Part shown: piece after piece, positions 55,125 to 64,000 of the stretch | How positions within the stretch are numbered: the stretch's first letter is position 1 | Layout of the letters: each line of letters starts with the position of its first letter | NCBI GenBank assembly: GCA_039028155.1 | Contig: JBCCIS010000009.1 | Span: 1-64,000, forward strand | Direction of reading: 5' to 3' | Length of the DNA: 64,000 bases | Source of the DNA: Pseudomonadota bacterium | GTDB lineage: Bacteria; Pseudomonadota; Alphaproteobacteria; SP197 | The notes under the pieces: model-generated | Database searches by the model: none | What the model was told of the DNA's origin: nothing | The model's input: the letters and a program-made list of their open reading frames with translations, nothing else | Position numbers and translations under genes: made by a program

Positions 55125-55451
55125 GTCTATGTCTCCTGCTGCTGGCGTGTTGGAAGAAAAAGGTGATCAATAGGCAATGTGGCGAAGCCGGCGAGAGAGA
55201 GCGTCTTTTTCGTCGGCCAAGAGTGTCTAACAGATCGTCCCGTGACGGACATGGTCGATTGTGTCGCTTCGGCGTGCTTCCGGCGCGTGGTCACCGTCGT
55301 GGTGAGGCATAGGCTCTCCTCGGTTGGACCAAATCCCAAGAAGAACGATCGGGACGGCGAAACTCAATGGTGACAACTGTCATTCCGTTGTTCGTCGATC
55401 TCCCTGCGGCACCGACTTTGCACTGGGATTTCAGACGGTTATGCTGTTTTC
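55125..55451. other. Divergent intergenic region between M24 peptidase and LuxR-type genes
   Basis: 327 bp, no gene recognised. It must contain the promoters of both flanking genes. A short inverted repeat TCACC-GTCGT-GGTGA is present at about 55289-55303; I give it no function. Confidence 0.45.
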
Positions 55452-56570
55452 GTGGATCGCGCAAAACACATTACGGAAGGTCGGCAACAACCCTCCTCGG
55501 ACGGCTATCGGGAGCTTGTCACAGGCCTTGCATCGGTTCTCGAACGGGTCGGCGGGGACGGTTTCTATGACAGCCTTGCAGAAGGCGTAGCTCAGTTCTT
55601 CGGCTGCAACCGGTGGCTGGTGATCCGCTATGCCCGCTACGCGAAGCCGAAATTCCTTGTCAATCGCTCGATGACGGAGCAGGCCGTCGCGAGTTATCTG
55701 AAGACCTTTTACCGGATTGACCCGCTGCTTCGCATGGTCCGGCGCGGAACGTCGGAAGCGGTCATTACCTTCGATGAGTTACGCCAGAACGCTCAGGACA
55801 CATTGTTCCATGATGAGATGTTCAACACCGCGCGCATACGCGATGAACTGGTGTTCCTGTTGCCGGCCATTGGCGGTGTGAGCATCGCGCTTTGTCTCGA
55901 CCGGGGCGAGCGCGGTTTTTCCTCAGCGGATACAGCACAAGCGCGTGATATCCACGCGACCCTGGACCAGCTCCACCGGCTTCATGTGAACCAAAGCCTG
56001 CGTGCGAGTACGGGCTATACCCTTGAGCAGTCGGATGCGGCCATGATGATCCTTGATGCGGGGGGACATATCCTGTTCCGCACGGCTGACTGGATCACGA
56101 ACATCACGCCTGAAAGCGAGGCGGACTTCGTGTCGGCGGCCGGCAGGTCGGCACAAGGTTCGCGCCGGATCGCGCCGGAGTTCATCCTGCATTGGGAGAC
56201 GCTTGCGCCGTCGAACGCGATCGCGCCCGGTGGCACATGCGTGGTGTTCGAGCACGTGTCGCCCGGCTACATGTACCTGCCGGCCGAGGACTGGCGGGCC
56301 CAGTTCGCCATTAGCCATGATCTGACCCAGCGCGAAGTCGACATCGTGTCACGGCTGTTGACCGGCGAGCCCACGGCCCGCATCGCCGACGCACTCAGCA
56401 TCAGCGCCGGCACGGTTCGCAACCACAAGCACCGGCTCTATTCCAAGCTCGACATTACGTCCGAGCGGGAGCTCTTCTGCATGATCTTCGATGATCTCGT
56501 TCGCCGACAGATGGATGTGAGGCAGAACGTCCAGGCCACATCTCCCGGCGCGGCACCGCGACCAGTCTGA
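55452..56570 (+). CDS. LuxR family transcriptional regulator
   Basis: 372 residues from GTG 55452. The C-terminal LuxR/GerE DNA-binding domain is clear: LTQREVDIVSRLLTGEPTAR, IADALSISAGTVRNHKHRLY, SKLDITSERELF. The N-terminal 270 residues contain an FGCNRWLVIRYA to FYRIDPLLRMV segment resembling GAF or LuxR-autoinducer-type sensor domains, but no specific ligand site is assignable and no LuxI-type synthase gene is nearby. It may control the divergent peptidase gene or the convergent flavoenzyme gene. Confidence 0.87.
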   Translation: MDRAKHITEGRQQPSSDGYRELVTGLASVLERVGGDGFYDSLAEGVAQFFGCNRWLVIRYARYAKPKFLVNRSMTEQAVASYLKTFYRIDPLLRMVRRGTSEAVITFDELRQNAQDTLFHDEMFNTARIRDELVFLLPAIGGVSIALCLDRGERGFSSADTAQARDIHATLDQLHRLHVNQSLRASTGYTLEQSDAAMMILDAGGHILFRTADWITNITPESEADFVSAAGRSAQGSRRIAPEFILHWETLAPSNAIAPGGTCVVFEHVSPGYMYLPAEDWRAQFAISHDLTQREVDIVSRLLTGEPTARIADALSISAGTVRNHKHRLYSKLDITSERELFCMIFDDLVRRQMDVRQNVQATSPGAAPRPV

Positions 56571-56658
56571 CCAGGCCGTCGACCACTTGGTCAGAACCGG
56601 TTCCAGCCCACTCCCTTCTCAAAAGCCGGTTTTGCGATAAGAGCGCCGGCGGCAGGTC

Positions 56659-59112
56659 TCAGCAGCGTATCCGGGCGTTCTTGGGATCGTACATCGGCGT
56701 CAGCGAGGCGCGCGCGTCATAGACGCGGTCGGCCTGCTCGATGCGATAACTGCCGGCATCGACGTAGTCCGCCGTGACGCCATCCTCGCAGCTGAGAAAG
56801 CCCATCGCCGCGCATCCGCCCAGCGTGTGGGCGTAACCCGACGACAGCGTATAGCCGGCCCGCTCGCCATCGCGCAGGATCGGTTCGTTGTGGGTCAGCA
56901 TGGGCTCGGGGTCGTCGAGCAGGAACTGCACCAGACGCCGCCGCGGCACCCCGGCGTCGCGCTGCTCGAGCAGCGCCTCGCGGCCGATGAAACCGCCGGG
57001 CTTATCCCAGGCGCAGGTGAAGGCGAGACCGGCATCGATCAGTGAATCCAGCGGCCCGATGTCGTGGGCCCATTCGCGATACGCCTTTTCGATGCGCAAG
57101 CTGTTGAGCGTGTGATAGCCGCAGTGCTTCAGCCCGTGCGCGACGCCCGCCTCGACCAAACGGTCATAGACCGGCAACGCCATCTCCGTCGGCACGTAGA
57201 GCTCCCAGCCGAGTTCGCCGGTATAGGAGATGCGGATCGCCATGGCGTTCTGGTAGCCGATTTCGACCTGCTGCATGGTGGCGAAGGGAAACGCCTCGTT
57301 CGAGTAGTCGGCGCTAGAGATCTCGGACAGCAGGGCGCGCGCGTTGGGACCCTGCACGTTCAGCATGGCATAAGCGCCGGTGACGTCGGTGATCACGCAG
57401 AATGCGTCGTCGCCGATGTTCTCGTGGATCCAGGCCTTCACATGGGTCGCCGTGAACGCCGCCGTCACCACCATGAACGTGTCGTCGGCAAGCCGCGTGA
57501 TGGTGAGGTCAGCCTCGACACCGCCGCGCGCGTTCAGGAACTGGGTGTAGGCCACATTGCCCACGGGCATCGCCATGTCGGCGGTGGCGACCCGGTTCAG
57601 CACGGTTTCCGCATCGCGGCCCTGGACCAGGATCTTGGCAAACGACGACTGTTCGAAGACACCGACCGCCTCGCGCACGGCGCGGTGCTCTTCGGCATTG
57701 TTGTCGAACCAGTTCTGGCGGCCGAAATCATAGTCATAGACCGGCTCCTGCCCCTCACGCGCGAACCAGTTCGGCCGCTCCCAGCCGGCCCCGGCGCCGA
57801 AACAGGCGCCGGCCGCTGCCATGCGGTCGTGCAGGATGGAGCGTTTGACGTCGCGCCCGGTCTCCCACTGCCGGTTCGGCCAGTGCATCTGGTAGGCGAT
57901 GCCAAGCGATTCGACGATGCGATCGACGACGAAGGATTTGTTGTTGTCGGACGGCAGGACGCGGCGGACGTCGACATCCCAGATGTCGTAGGGCTGCACG
58001 CCGTCGTTGATCCAATGCGACATCACGTAACCTGCGCCGCCGCCCGACAGGATGCCGAGCGAGTTGAAGCCGCAGGCGACGTAGAGGTTGTCGATGTAAG
58101 GCGCGCGGCCCATCAGATAATTGTGGTCCGGCGTGAACGATTCGGGGCCGCAGAAGAACTGGCGGATGCCGGTCTCAAACAGGATCGGCAAACGCTGCAT
58201 GCCGCGCTCGATATGCGACTCCATGCGCTCCCAATCGGGCTGGATCTCGTCGAAACAGAAACTCTCGGGAATACCGTCAACGCCCCAGGGCGCGGCGTCA
58301 GGCTCGAAGATGCCGAGCATGATTTTGCCCGCCTCCTCGCGCGCGTAGATGCTGCGTCCGGGATCGCGCAGGATTGGCAGCATGTTGTGCAGGCCCTCGA
58401 TCGGCTCGGAAATCAGGTAATAGTGCTCGGCCGCCTGCAAGGGCAGATCGATACCGGCCATCAGCCCGACCTCGCGGCCCCACATCCCCGGACACAACAC
58501 GACGACCTCGGCGCGCACGTCACCCTTCTCGGTGTTGACGCCGACCGCGCGGCCGTTCTCCTTGATCAGGCCCGTGACCCTCGTGTCCTCGAAGATACGC
58601 ACGCCGCGCTGACGCGCGCCCTTGGCCAGCGCTTGGGCGACGTCGGCGGGGTTGACCCGGCCATCCTCCGGGAACCAGAAGCCGCACACGAGATCGTCGA
58701 CCTGGGCGAGCGGAAACTTCTCCTTGATCTCCGCCGGCGAGATCTCGTGGTTCTCGACATCAAACGTCCGCGCCATCGCGCAGCCGCGCCGCATCTCCTC
58801 GGCCTTATCCTCGGTCATGGCAAGTTGGATTGAGCCGCAGCGGATGAAACCGGTCGCCTGCTCGGTTTCGGCCTCCAGCTCGCTATAGAGTTTCAGCGAG
58901 TACTGCGCCAGACGGGTCTGCGCCTCGGTATCGCGAAGGGTCGTGACCAAACCGGCGGCATGCCAGGTGGTGCCACTGCTCACCTGCTTGCGCTCAAGCA
59001 GAACGACGTCCTCCCAGCCAAGCTTGGCCAGGTGATAGGCCACCGAGCAGCCTATGACACCACCGCCGACAATGACCGCGCGAGCGTTGGATGGAATCGC
59101 GTCTGTATTCAT
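56659..59112 (-). CDS. Dimethylglycine/sarcosine dehydrogenase-like FAD oxidoreductase
   Basis: 817 residues. The N-terminal FAD domain begins AVIVGGGVIGCSVAYHLAKL with the covalent-FAD histidine motif SGTTWHAAGL, as in dimethylglycine and sarcosine dehydrogenases. It is followed by a linker domain and C-terminal aminomethyltransferase (GCV_T)-like domains that bind tetrahydrofolate (NVQGPNARALLSEIS, YTGELGWELYVP, LRIEKAYREWAHDIG). These enzymes demethylate N-methylated glycines, passing formaldehyde to tetrahydrofolate. AGAGAGG precedes the start. With the BCCT transporter at the other end of the window it is consistent with betaine-derived amine catabolism, although the genes are far apart. 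Confidence 0.92.
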   Translation of the reverse strand: MNTDAIPSNARAVIVGGGVIGCSVAYHLAKLGWEDVVLLERKQVSSGTTWHAAGLVTTLRDTEAQTRLAQYSLKLYSELEAETEQATGFIRCGSIQLAMTEDKAEEMRRGCAMARTFDVENHEISPAEIKEKFPLAQVDDLVCGFWFPEDGRVNPADVAQALAKGARQRGVRIFEDTRVTGLIKENGRAVGVNTEKGDVRAEVVVLCPGMWGREVGLMAGIDLPLQAAEHYYLISEPIEGLHNMLPILRDPGRSIYAREEAGKIMLGIFEPDAAPWGVDGIPESFCFDEIQPDWERMESHIERGMQRLPILFETGIRQFFCGPESFTPDHNYLMGRAPYIDNLYVACGFNSLGILSGGGAGYVMSHWINDGVQPYDIWDVDVRRVLPSDNNKSFVVDRIVESLGIAYQMHWPNRQWETGRDVKRSILHDRMAAAGACFGAGAGWERPNWFAREGQEPVYDYDFGRQNWFDNNAEEHRAVREAVGVFEQSSFAKILVQGRDAETVLNRVATADMAMPVGNVAYTQFLNARGGVEADLTITRLADDTFMVVTAAFTATHVKAWIHENIGDDAFCVITDVTGAYAMLNVQGPNARALLSEISSADYSNEAFPFATMQQVEIGYQNAMAIRISYTGELGWELYVPTEMALPVYDRLVEAGVAHGLKHCGYHTLNSLRIEKAYREWAHDIGPLDSLIDAGLAFTCAWDKPGGFIGREALLEQRDAGVPRRRLVQFLLDDPEPMLTHNEPILRDGERAGYTLSSGYAHTLGGCAAMGFLSCEDGVTADYVDAGSYRIEQADRVYDARASLTPMYDPKNARIRC

Positions 59113-59433
59113 GAATGCCTCTCTATGCGCCGCCGGACCGTCGCCCGATCAATTTCTGGGTCGTCGATCCTTACCCGATGCCCCCGTCCCGGCAAGAGGC
59201 GGCGTCAGGGGCCGATCGGAGAGGTGGGACATCCCGTGACGTCCCGCCTGTCCAACTCAGCTGAGGTGGGTAGAAAACCCGTCTGCCAAGACTTCCGTTC
59301 CAAGTGTCGAATTTCGGCCAACAAGAACGTCTGGAAGAGATGCAGTTCCATTCACGATGAAACGGAGGTACGATTTTCGTTACTTGGGGAATTACCTGTC
59401 AGTTATCGGTCGAGCGCCCTTGTGGTGGGTCCG
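59113..59433. other. Divergent intergenic region upstream of the haem-enzyme fusion
   Basis: 321 bp between the divergent flavoenzyme and haem-enzyme genes. No gene is recognised. GGTGGGAC (59223-59230) and GTCCCGCC (59241-59248) form a possible stem with one G-T pair; its role is unknown. Confidence 0.45.
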
Positions 59434-62262
59434 ATGCAGAACAGTACGCAGTGGGAACATTTCCACGGTGGCTCGGCTGAGGCTGAGCGCGCCAGCTTCG
59501 AAAAGCTTGCAGAGGACATCATGCGTGTCCAGGTCAAGCTTAAGAAAAAGAGCTCGGCGTTAAGCATAGATCGAACGTTTCACGCCAAGCCCATCCTGGC
59601 GGTCACCAACGCTCGTTTCCTCGTCGCTGATAATCTTCCAGAAGACCTGCAGCAGGGTTTCATGCGTCCAGGTGCCGCGTACCCGGCGACCGTCCGTCTG
59701 TCCAACGCGAGCGGCATTCACCAGGCTGATAAGAGCCGTGATCTTCGTGGTATGGCCGTGCGCGTCGTGGTCTCCGACGATGAGATTCATGACCTCCTGA
59801 TGACCAACTTTCCGGTGTCGCACGCCCGCGACGCCGATCAGTTTGTTGCCTTCGCCAACGCCGTGGCGGGTAATCGAGTGGCCGGTATCATCAAGTTGAT
59901 GGCGGCGGTCGGGCCCGGCGAAACCGTGCGCATGTTCCGTAACGTGCTGGCCGGCGCCAGGCGCAAAGTTCTGAGCCTCGCGCTGGAGAGCTTCTGGAGC
60001 CGCGGCGCCATGTTGTGGGGCAGCGCCGGCCCAGTGCGCTATTTCGTTCGTCCCGCACGCGGTGCCGCATCGGCGGTGACAGCGCCCGGCGACGATCCCA
60101 ATTTCCTCAGCCGCGAGTTTGCCGAGCGTCTCGCCGGTGACGATGTGGACTACGAGTTCTGTATCCAGCGGTACGTCGACGAGAAGAAGACCCCAGTTGA
60201 GGATGCCGCCGGTGAGTGGAAGTTGAGCGACTCACCGGCGATCGTCGTTGCTACACTGGTCATCCCGCGCCAGGACACGCGCTCGGCCGAAGCAGCGGAG
60301 ACCGTGCGCGCCGTTGAGCAGATCAACTTCAATCCGTGGCACACGACCGATGACTTCAGACCGCTCGGCCATATCAACCGCGCTCGCAAGGCGGTTTACC
60401 AGGCAAGCGCGGCGCATCGAGGCGGCCTGCGTTTCCACGAGGATCCGCCGCTGCGCAACCGCATCGCCACGCGCGTAACGTCTGCGATCTTCAAGCTGAT
60501 CAACCGGCGCTGGGAGTGGCACAGACTGCCGGTGATGATGGCGTTGCTGAACCTGTCGCTGCTCCGCCACGAACTGCGTCAGAAAAACCTAATCGATACC
60601 GCGCCGCGCGAGGCGCCACCGCAAGCCGATCCCTCGCCACCAGGCGCGGTTCCCGAAGAGGTCCGTACGCGCCGGATGTTCGACGGCAGTCACAATGATC
60701 AATCCGCGCCACGGATGGGCGCTGTCGGCGCCACCTTCGGCCGCAACATCAAGGCGGCCTATCTGCCTGACCTGATCGACGAGCCCAACCCGGTAACCGT
60801 CAGTCAGACACTGCTGCGCCGCGAGAACTTCGTCCCGGCGACAACCCTGAACGTGTTGGCTGCCGCCTGGATCCAGTTCCAGGTCCACGACTGGGTACAG
60901 CACAAACGCCACCGTCTGGGCGAAAACGATATACGGGTCTCCCTACCTGACGGCATGACCTGGCAGAACGTCAAGGATGGACCGTGGGAATCCGAAATGC
61001 GCATTGCCGGCGACGACGCGCTTGCCGAAGCCGACCCCGCCGCGGGACGCGATGCGCCGGTGTTCACCAACATGGTGTCCCACTGGTGGGATGCCTCGGA
61101 GGTCTACGGCACAGACGACAAACTGATACAGACGCTGCGCGAGGGTCCCAAGCTTCGCCTGGATGACGGTTATCTACCTCTCGACGCCAACAGCTTCGAG
61201 CTGACCGGCTTCAATCAAGCGTGGTGGCTGGGTCTGAGCGCCCTCCACACCCTGTTTGCACGCGAGCACAACGCCATCTGCGATGCGCTGCGGGACGAGT
61301 ATCCCTATTGGAGCGACGACAGGGTTTTCAACACGGCGCGTCTCGTCGTCGCGGCCCTGATCGCAAAGATCCACACCGTCGAGTGGACGCCGGCGATCCT
61401 CGCCACCGAGGTGATCGACATCGGCCTCAAGTCGAATTGGTACGGCGCGCCGAAGGATCCGTTAACCCAGTTTGGCCTGTGGCTCACGGATGTTCATGCG
61501 CTGAAGGGGATCCCCGAAACCCAGCCCGACCACCACACCGCGCCCTATTCGCTGACAGAGGACTTCACGACCGTCTACCGCATGCATCCGCTGCTACCCG
61601 ACGACTATCGCTTCTACAATCGAACCGATGGGTCGTTCGTCGAAGCCGGCAGCTTCGATGACATACAGGGGGCGAAGACTGACGACGTCCTGCGCCGCCT
61701 CGAACTCGGCAATGTCATCTACTCCCTGGGCATTGCGCATCCTGGTGCAATCACGCTGCACAACTATCCCCGCGCGCTGCAGAACTTTGTGCGCGAGAAC
61801 GGCGAGACGGTCGACTTGTCCGTCGTCGATATCATGCGGGAGAGAACACGCGGCATTCCGCGCTACAACGCGTTCCGTGAGGGCCTACACAAGCCGCGCA
61901 TCAAACGATGGGAAGACATCACCGCAGACGGCGAGTCGGTGCGCCAGCTGCGCGATGTCTATAAGTCGATCGACCACGTCGATGCCATGGTCGGCCTGTT
62001 GGCGGAAAACCCGCCGTCCGGGTTTGGCTTCAGCGACACCGCGTTCCGGATCTTCATTCTGATGGCGACGCGGCGTCTGCAGAGCGACCGCTTTCTGAAC
62101 GTCGACTTCCGGCCTGAAATCTATTCACCGCTCGGCATCGCTTGGGTGCTGGAGAATGGGATGACCAGCATCATCCTGCGCAATTTTCCCGAGTTGGCGT
62201 CGGTCGTGCCGAGCGACCAAAGCGCCTTTGCGCCATGGCGCGCGTTACCGTCCGAGCGATAA
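59434..62262 (+). CDS. Catalase-like domain fused to an animal-type haem peroxidase (fatty-acid alpha-dioxygenase-like)
   Basis: 942 residues from the ATG at 59434 (frame open further upstream, but without homology-like sequence). Part 1 (about 40-340) is a catalase-family domain: distal His50 in RTFHAKP, VRLSNASG, SRDLRGMAVRV, LLMTNFPVSHARDADQF, and a possible haem-ligand Tyr in ARKAVYQAS. Part 2 (about 410-940) is an animal-type haem peroxidase of the alpha-dioxygenase/prostaglandin synthase group: distal His485 in VHDWVQH, catalytic Tyr715 and proximal His718 in VYRMHPLLPD. Plant alpha-dioxygenases have almost the same HDW and VYRMH motifs and oxidise fatty acids at C-2. The first domain could process the hydroperoxide made by the second, as in coral catalase-lipoxygenase fusions. 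A ThDP enzyme gene follows after 11 bp. Confidence 0.88.
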   Translation: MQNSTQWEHFHGGSAEAERASFEKLAEDIMRVQVKLKKKSSALSIDRTFHAKPILAVTNARFLVADNLPEDLQQGFMRPGAAYPATVRLSNASGIHQADKSRDLRGMAVRVVVSDDEIHDLLMTNFPVSHARDADQFVAFANAVAGNRVAGIIKLMAAVGPGETVRMFRNVLAGARRKVLSLALESFWSRGAMLWGSAGPVRYFVRPARGAASAVTAPGDDPNFLSREFAERLAGDDVDYEFCIQRYVDEKKTPVEDAAGEWKLSDSPAIVVATLVIPRQDTRSAEAAETVRAVEQINFNPWHTTDDFRPLGHINRARKAVYQASAAHRGGLRFHEDPPLRNRIATRVTSAIFKLINRRWEWHRLPVMMALLNLSLLRHELRQKNLIDTAPREAPPQADPSPPGAVPEEVRTRRMFDGSHNDQSAPRMGAVGATFGRNIKAAYLPDLIDEPNPVTVSQTLLRRENFVPATTLNVLAAAWIQFQVHDWVQHKRHRLGENDIRVSLPDGMTWQNVKDGPWESEMRIAGDDALAEADPAAGRDAPVFTNMVSHWWDASEVYGTDDKLIQTLREGPKLRLDDGYLPLDANSFELTGFNQAWWLGLSALHTLFAREHNAICDALRDEYPYWSDDRVFNTARLVVAALIAKIHTVEWTPAILATEVIDIGLKSNWYGAPKDPLTQFGLWLTDVHALKGIPETQPDHHTAPYSLTEDFTTVYRMHPLLPDDYRFYNRTDGSFVEAGSFDDIQGAKTDDVLRRLELGNVIYSLGIAHPGAITLHNYPRALQNFVRENGETVDLSVVDIMRERTRGIPRYNAFREGLHKPRIKRWEDITADGESVRQLRDVYKSIDHVDAMVGLLAENPPSGFGFSDTAFRIFILMATRRLQSDRFLNVDFRPEIYSPLGIAWVLENGMTSIILRNFPELASVVPSDQSAFAPWRALPSER

Positions 62263-62273
62263 GGAGGGGCCGG

Positions 62274-64000
62274 ATGCGAGTTTACGAATCGATCGTCAAG
62301 AACCTGGAACACCTGGGTGTCGACGCCGTGTTCGGCGGCGCTGGTGAGAATGCCGCCGGCATGATGGTGGCGCTGGACAATTCAAAGAAGATCCGCGGCA
62401 TGATCACCAAGAACGAACAGGCGGCCGCCTTCATGGCCTGCGGCTATGCCATGTTCACGGACAATCTGGGCGTTTGCTTTGCGACGGCCGGTCCGGGGGC
62501 GTTCAACCTGATCTCCGGTTTGTCGGTGGCGCTGACCGACTCCTATCCGGTTCTGGCGATCACCGGCTATTCGTCGATCGAATGGAGCGGCATGGGTGGG
62601 CTCAATGAGACCTCCGGGCTCAACAGAACACCGGACTCCCAAGCCATGATGGCGGCGACGACCAAGAAGTCCTACTTGCTGAAGGATATCGCCGAGACCT
62701 CGGACATGCTTGAGGAGGCGGTCAACATCGCGTTCGAGGGCCGCCCCGGCCCCGTCCACATCGCCGTCGCAGAGGACCTGACGGCATCCGGCATGGAGGT
62801 CGAGAACCACCGCGATATCCGGCTCGACATCAATCCGGTCGTGCCTGAAACGGCGCGTGTGGCCGAGGTCGCCGACGTTCTGGTCCGGGCGCTCGAAGAC
62901 GGCAAGCGCATCGCGGCCTTGGTTGGATTTGGCGCGATACGCAGCCGCGCCGGTGAACCGTTGCGCCGTCTGCTGGAGCGCTACCAGATCCCGCTGCTGA
63001 CGACGCTCGACGGCAAAGGCATCGTGCCCGAGGAGCACCCCCTGGCCGTCGGCGTGTTCTGCGACAGCGGCCACAAGAGTGCCTGGGACACCTTTCTTGA
63101 GGCCGATGTCATTCTGGCCATCGGCAACTCGCTTGCCCAGCACGCGACCTTCGACTTCCGCGAGGGCCTGTTCGACGGCAAGACGCTGATCCACATCAAC
63201 ATCGACCCGGTCGAGATCGACAAGGTCTACAAGTCCGACCACGCCATCGTCGGCGACGCCAAGCTGGCGGTCGAGGCGCTCTACGACAAGATGTCCGATA
63301 CCCTCGACCCCATGCCGACCATGGAGTTCGACACCCAGGACTACGACGAGGAGACGATTATCGCCGTTCTACGGCGGCTGCACCCCGGCGAGCTGGCGCA
63401 GAGTGTCTCTAAGCTGATGCCCGACAACGCCGTCGTGCTTGCCGATGCCGGCGCTCACCTCGCCTGGCTCGGCTACTACCTTGAGCTGCGCGACGGACAG
63501 AACTTCCGCAAGCCCGGCATGTACGGACCGATGGCTGGCAACACCAACGGGGCGCTCGGTGTCAAGATCGCCGAACCCGACAGGACCGTCATCGTCGGCT
63601 GCGGCGACGGTTGCTATTTGATGTCGGGTTTCGAGCTTCTCACTGCCGTCCAGTACGACATCCCGGTCATCTGGATCATCTTCAATGACGGTGAGTTCAA
63701 GCTGATCAAGCTTTATCAGATCGCCGCGTTTCGCGAGTGCGGTCTGACCGACTTCGACAATCCCGACTATGCCGCCTACGCCAAGGCCTGCGGCGCGGAG
63801 GGTTACCGCGCGGAGTCGCTCGAAGAGTTCGAAGAAGCCTTCAAGCTCGCGCTCGCGTCCGGCAGGCCGACCGTGATCGACGCCGCGATCACCCGCTTTG
63901 CTCTACCCAACTACAGCACGACGCCGGAAGGCATTCTGGCGGGGATCTGGGAAGGCGTTCGCGGAAGGCTCGGCGGTGACGACGACGAGGACGACAAGTC
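62274..64000 (+). CDS. Thiamine diphosphate-dependent enzyme, acetolactate synthase/2-hydroxyacyl lyase-like (3' end beyond window)
   Basis: 575 residues are visible and no stop is reached. A perfect AAGGAGG SD sequence precedes the ATG. The three ThDP-enzyme domains are recognisable: the N-terminal PYR domain with catalytic Glu in TKNEQAAAFMACGYA and ATAGPGAFNLISGL; a central domain (VGFGAIRS); and the C-terminal PP domain with GDGCYLMSGFELLTAV to IIFNDGEFKLI (GDG...ND cofactor/Mg2+ motif). The visible end is a highly acidic tail. The family includes acetolactate synthase, 2-oxoacid decarboxylases, oxalyl-CoA decarboxylase and 2-hydroxyacyl-CoA lyase; the exact reaction is not set. Close coupling to the fatty-acid dioxygenase-like gene makes a 2-hydroxyacyl or 2-oxoacyl substrate a reasonable guess. 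Confidence 0.87.
   Translation, partial: MRVYESIVKNLEHLGVDAVFGGAGENAAGMMVALDNSKKIRGMITKNEQAAAFMACGYAMFTDNLGVCFATAGPGAFNLISGLSVALTDSYPVLAITGYSSIEWSGMGGLNETSGLNRTPDSQAMMAATTKKSYLLKDIAETSDMLEEAVNIAFEGRPGPVHIAVAEDLTASGMEVENHRDIRLDINPVVPETARVAEVADVLVRALEDGKRIAALVGFGAIRSRAGEPLRRLLERYQIPLLTTLDGKGIVPEEHPLAVGVFCDSGHKSAWDTFLEADVILAIGNSLAQHATFDFREGLFDGKTLIHINIDPVEIDKVYKSDHAIVGDAKLAVEALYDKMSDTLDPMPTMEFDTQDYDEETIIAVLRRLHPGELAQSVSKLMPDNAVVLADAGAHLAWLGYYLELRDGQNFRKPGMYGPMAGNTNGALGVKIAEPDRTVIVGCGDGCYLMSGFELLTAVQYDIPVIWIIFNDGEFKLIKLYQIAAFRECGLTDFDNPDYAAYAKACGAEGYRAESLEEFEEAFKLALASGRPTVIDAAITRFALPNYSTTPEGILAGIWEGVRGRLGGDDDEDDK

Noticed and set aside
57064-58833. 589-residue plus-strand frame over the dimethylglycine dehydrogenase-like gene
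   Set aside because: It is antisense to a complete, motif-rich flavoenzyme; its sequence is rich in Asp, Arg, Val and His with no recognisable domain.
58960-59433. N-terminal extension of the haem-enzyme frame to 58960
   Set aside because: The extension overlaps the divergent flavoenzyme gene start and has no catalase-like sequence; the ATG at 59434 directly precedes the conserved region.

Overview
The window is a GC-rich (about 60 % or more by eye), densely coded chromosomal segment. Its content points to an alphaproteobacterium, probably of the Rhodospirillales-like soil or marine type; this is an inference from the mix of BCCT and solute-ABC transporters, a dimethylglycine dehydrogenase-type enzyme, a sodium-symporter-fused histidine kinase and an ScfR-type regulator. 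No rRNA, tRNA, CRISPR array or insertion sequence was seen.

Left flank (1-6458): a truncated BCCT transporter, a polyamine-type binding protein and a GMC flavoenzyme on the minus strand. On the plus strand follow a small lipoprotein, an Sfp-type phosphopantetheinyl transferase and a small ABM-fold protein.

Biosynthetic region (6879-34033): a hybrid lipopeptide assembly line. The chain is probably started by a fatty-acyl-AMP ligase/ACP (22947-25109) and a KS-AT-ACP-aminotransferase-C-A-PCP-E megasynthase (25106-34033), the logic used for beta-amino fatty acid lipopeptides such as iturin and mycosubtilin. The adenylation pocket of that protein reads like an aspartate code and its epimerase is intact, so the first residue is predicted to be D-Asp. 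A C-A-PCP protein (6879-10106) and a C-A-PCP-E*-C-PCP-TE protein (10111-17043) would elongate and release the product. The last module has no adenylation domain and the internal E-like domain has lost its catalytic residues. A glycosyltransferase-like protein, a PhyH-type oxygenase, a type II thioesterase and an ABC exporter with a C-terminal cyclic-nucleotide-binding-like domain lie between the two synthetase blocks. The phosphopantetheinyl transferase just upstream would activate the carrier domains. Gene order is not collinear with the predicted chemistry.

Middle (34046-47450): a LysR regulator divergent from a complete dipeptide-type ABC transporter operon that includes an M19-dipeptidase-like gene with a degenerate metal site; a 2OG-Fe(II) oxygenase; a receiver / small membrane protein / symporter-kinase operon resembling CbrA systems; and an ScfR/RamB-like regulator with TTTGCAAA-type sites upstream of its likely start.

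Right (47702-64000): a complete branched-chain amino acid-type ABC operon (binding protein, two permeases, two ATPases) with two tandem REP-like palindromes after the binding-protein gene. It is followed by a small protein with a histidine-less DHp-like segment, an M24 peptidase, a LuxR-type regulator and a dimethylglycine/sarcosine dehydrogenase-like flavoenzyme. The end of the window carries an unusual catalase-like/fatty-acid alpha-dioxygenase fusion, directly followed by a ThDP-dependent enzyme that runs off the edge. This pair could form a small oxylipin or fatty-acid alpha-oxidation module.
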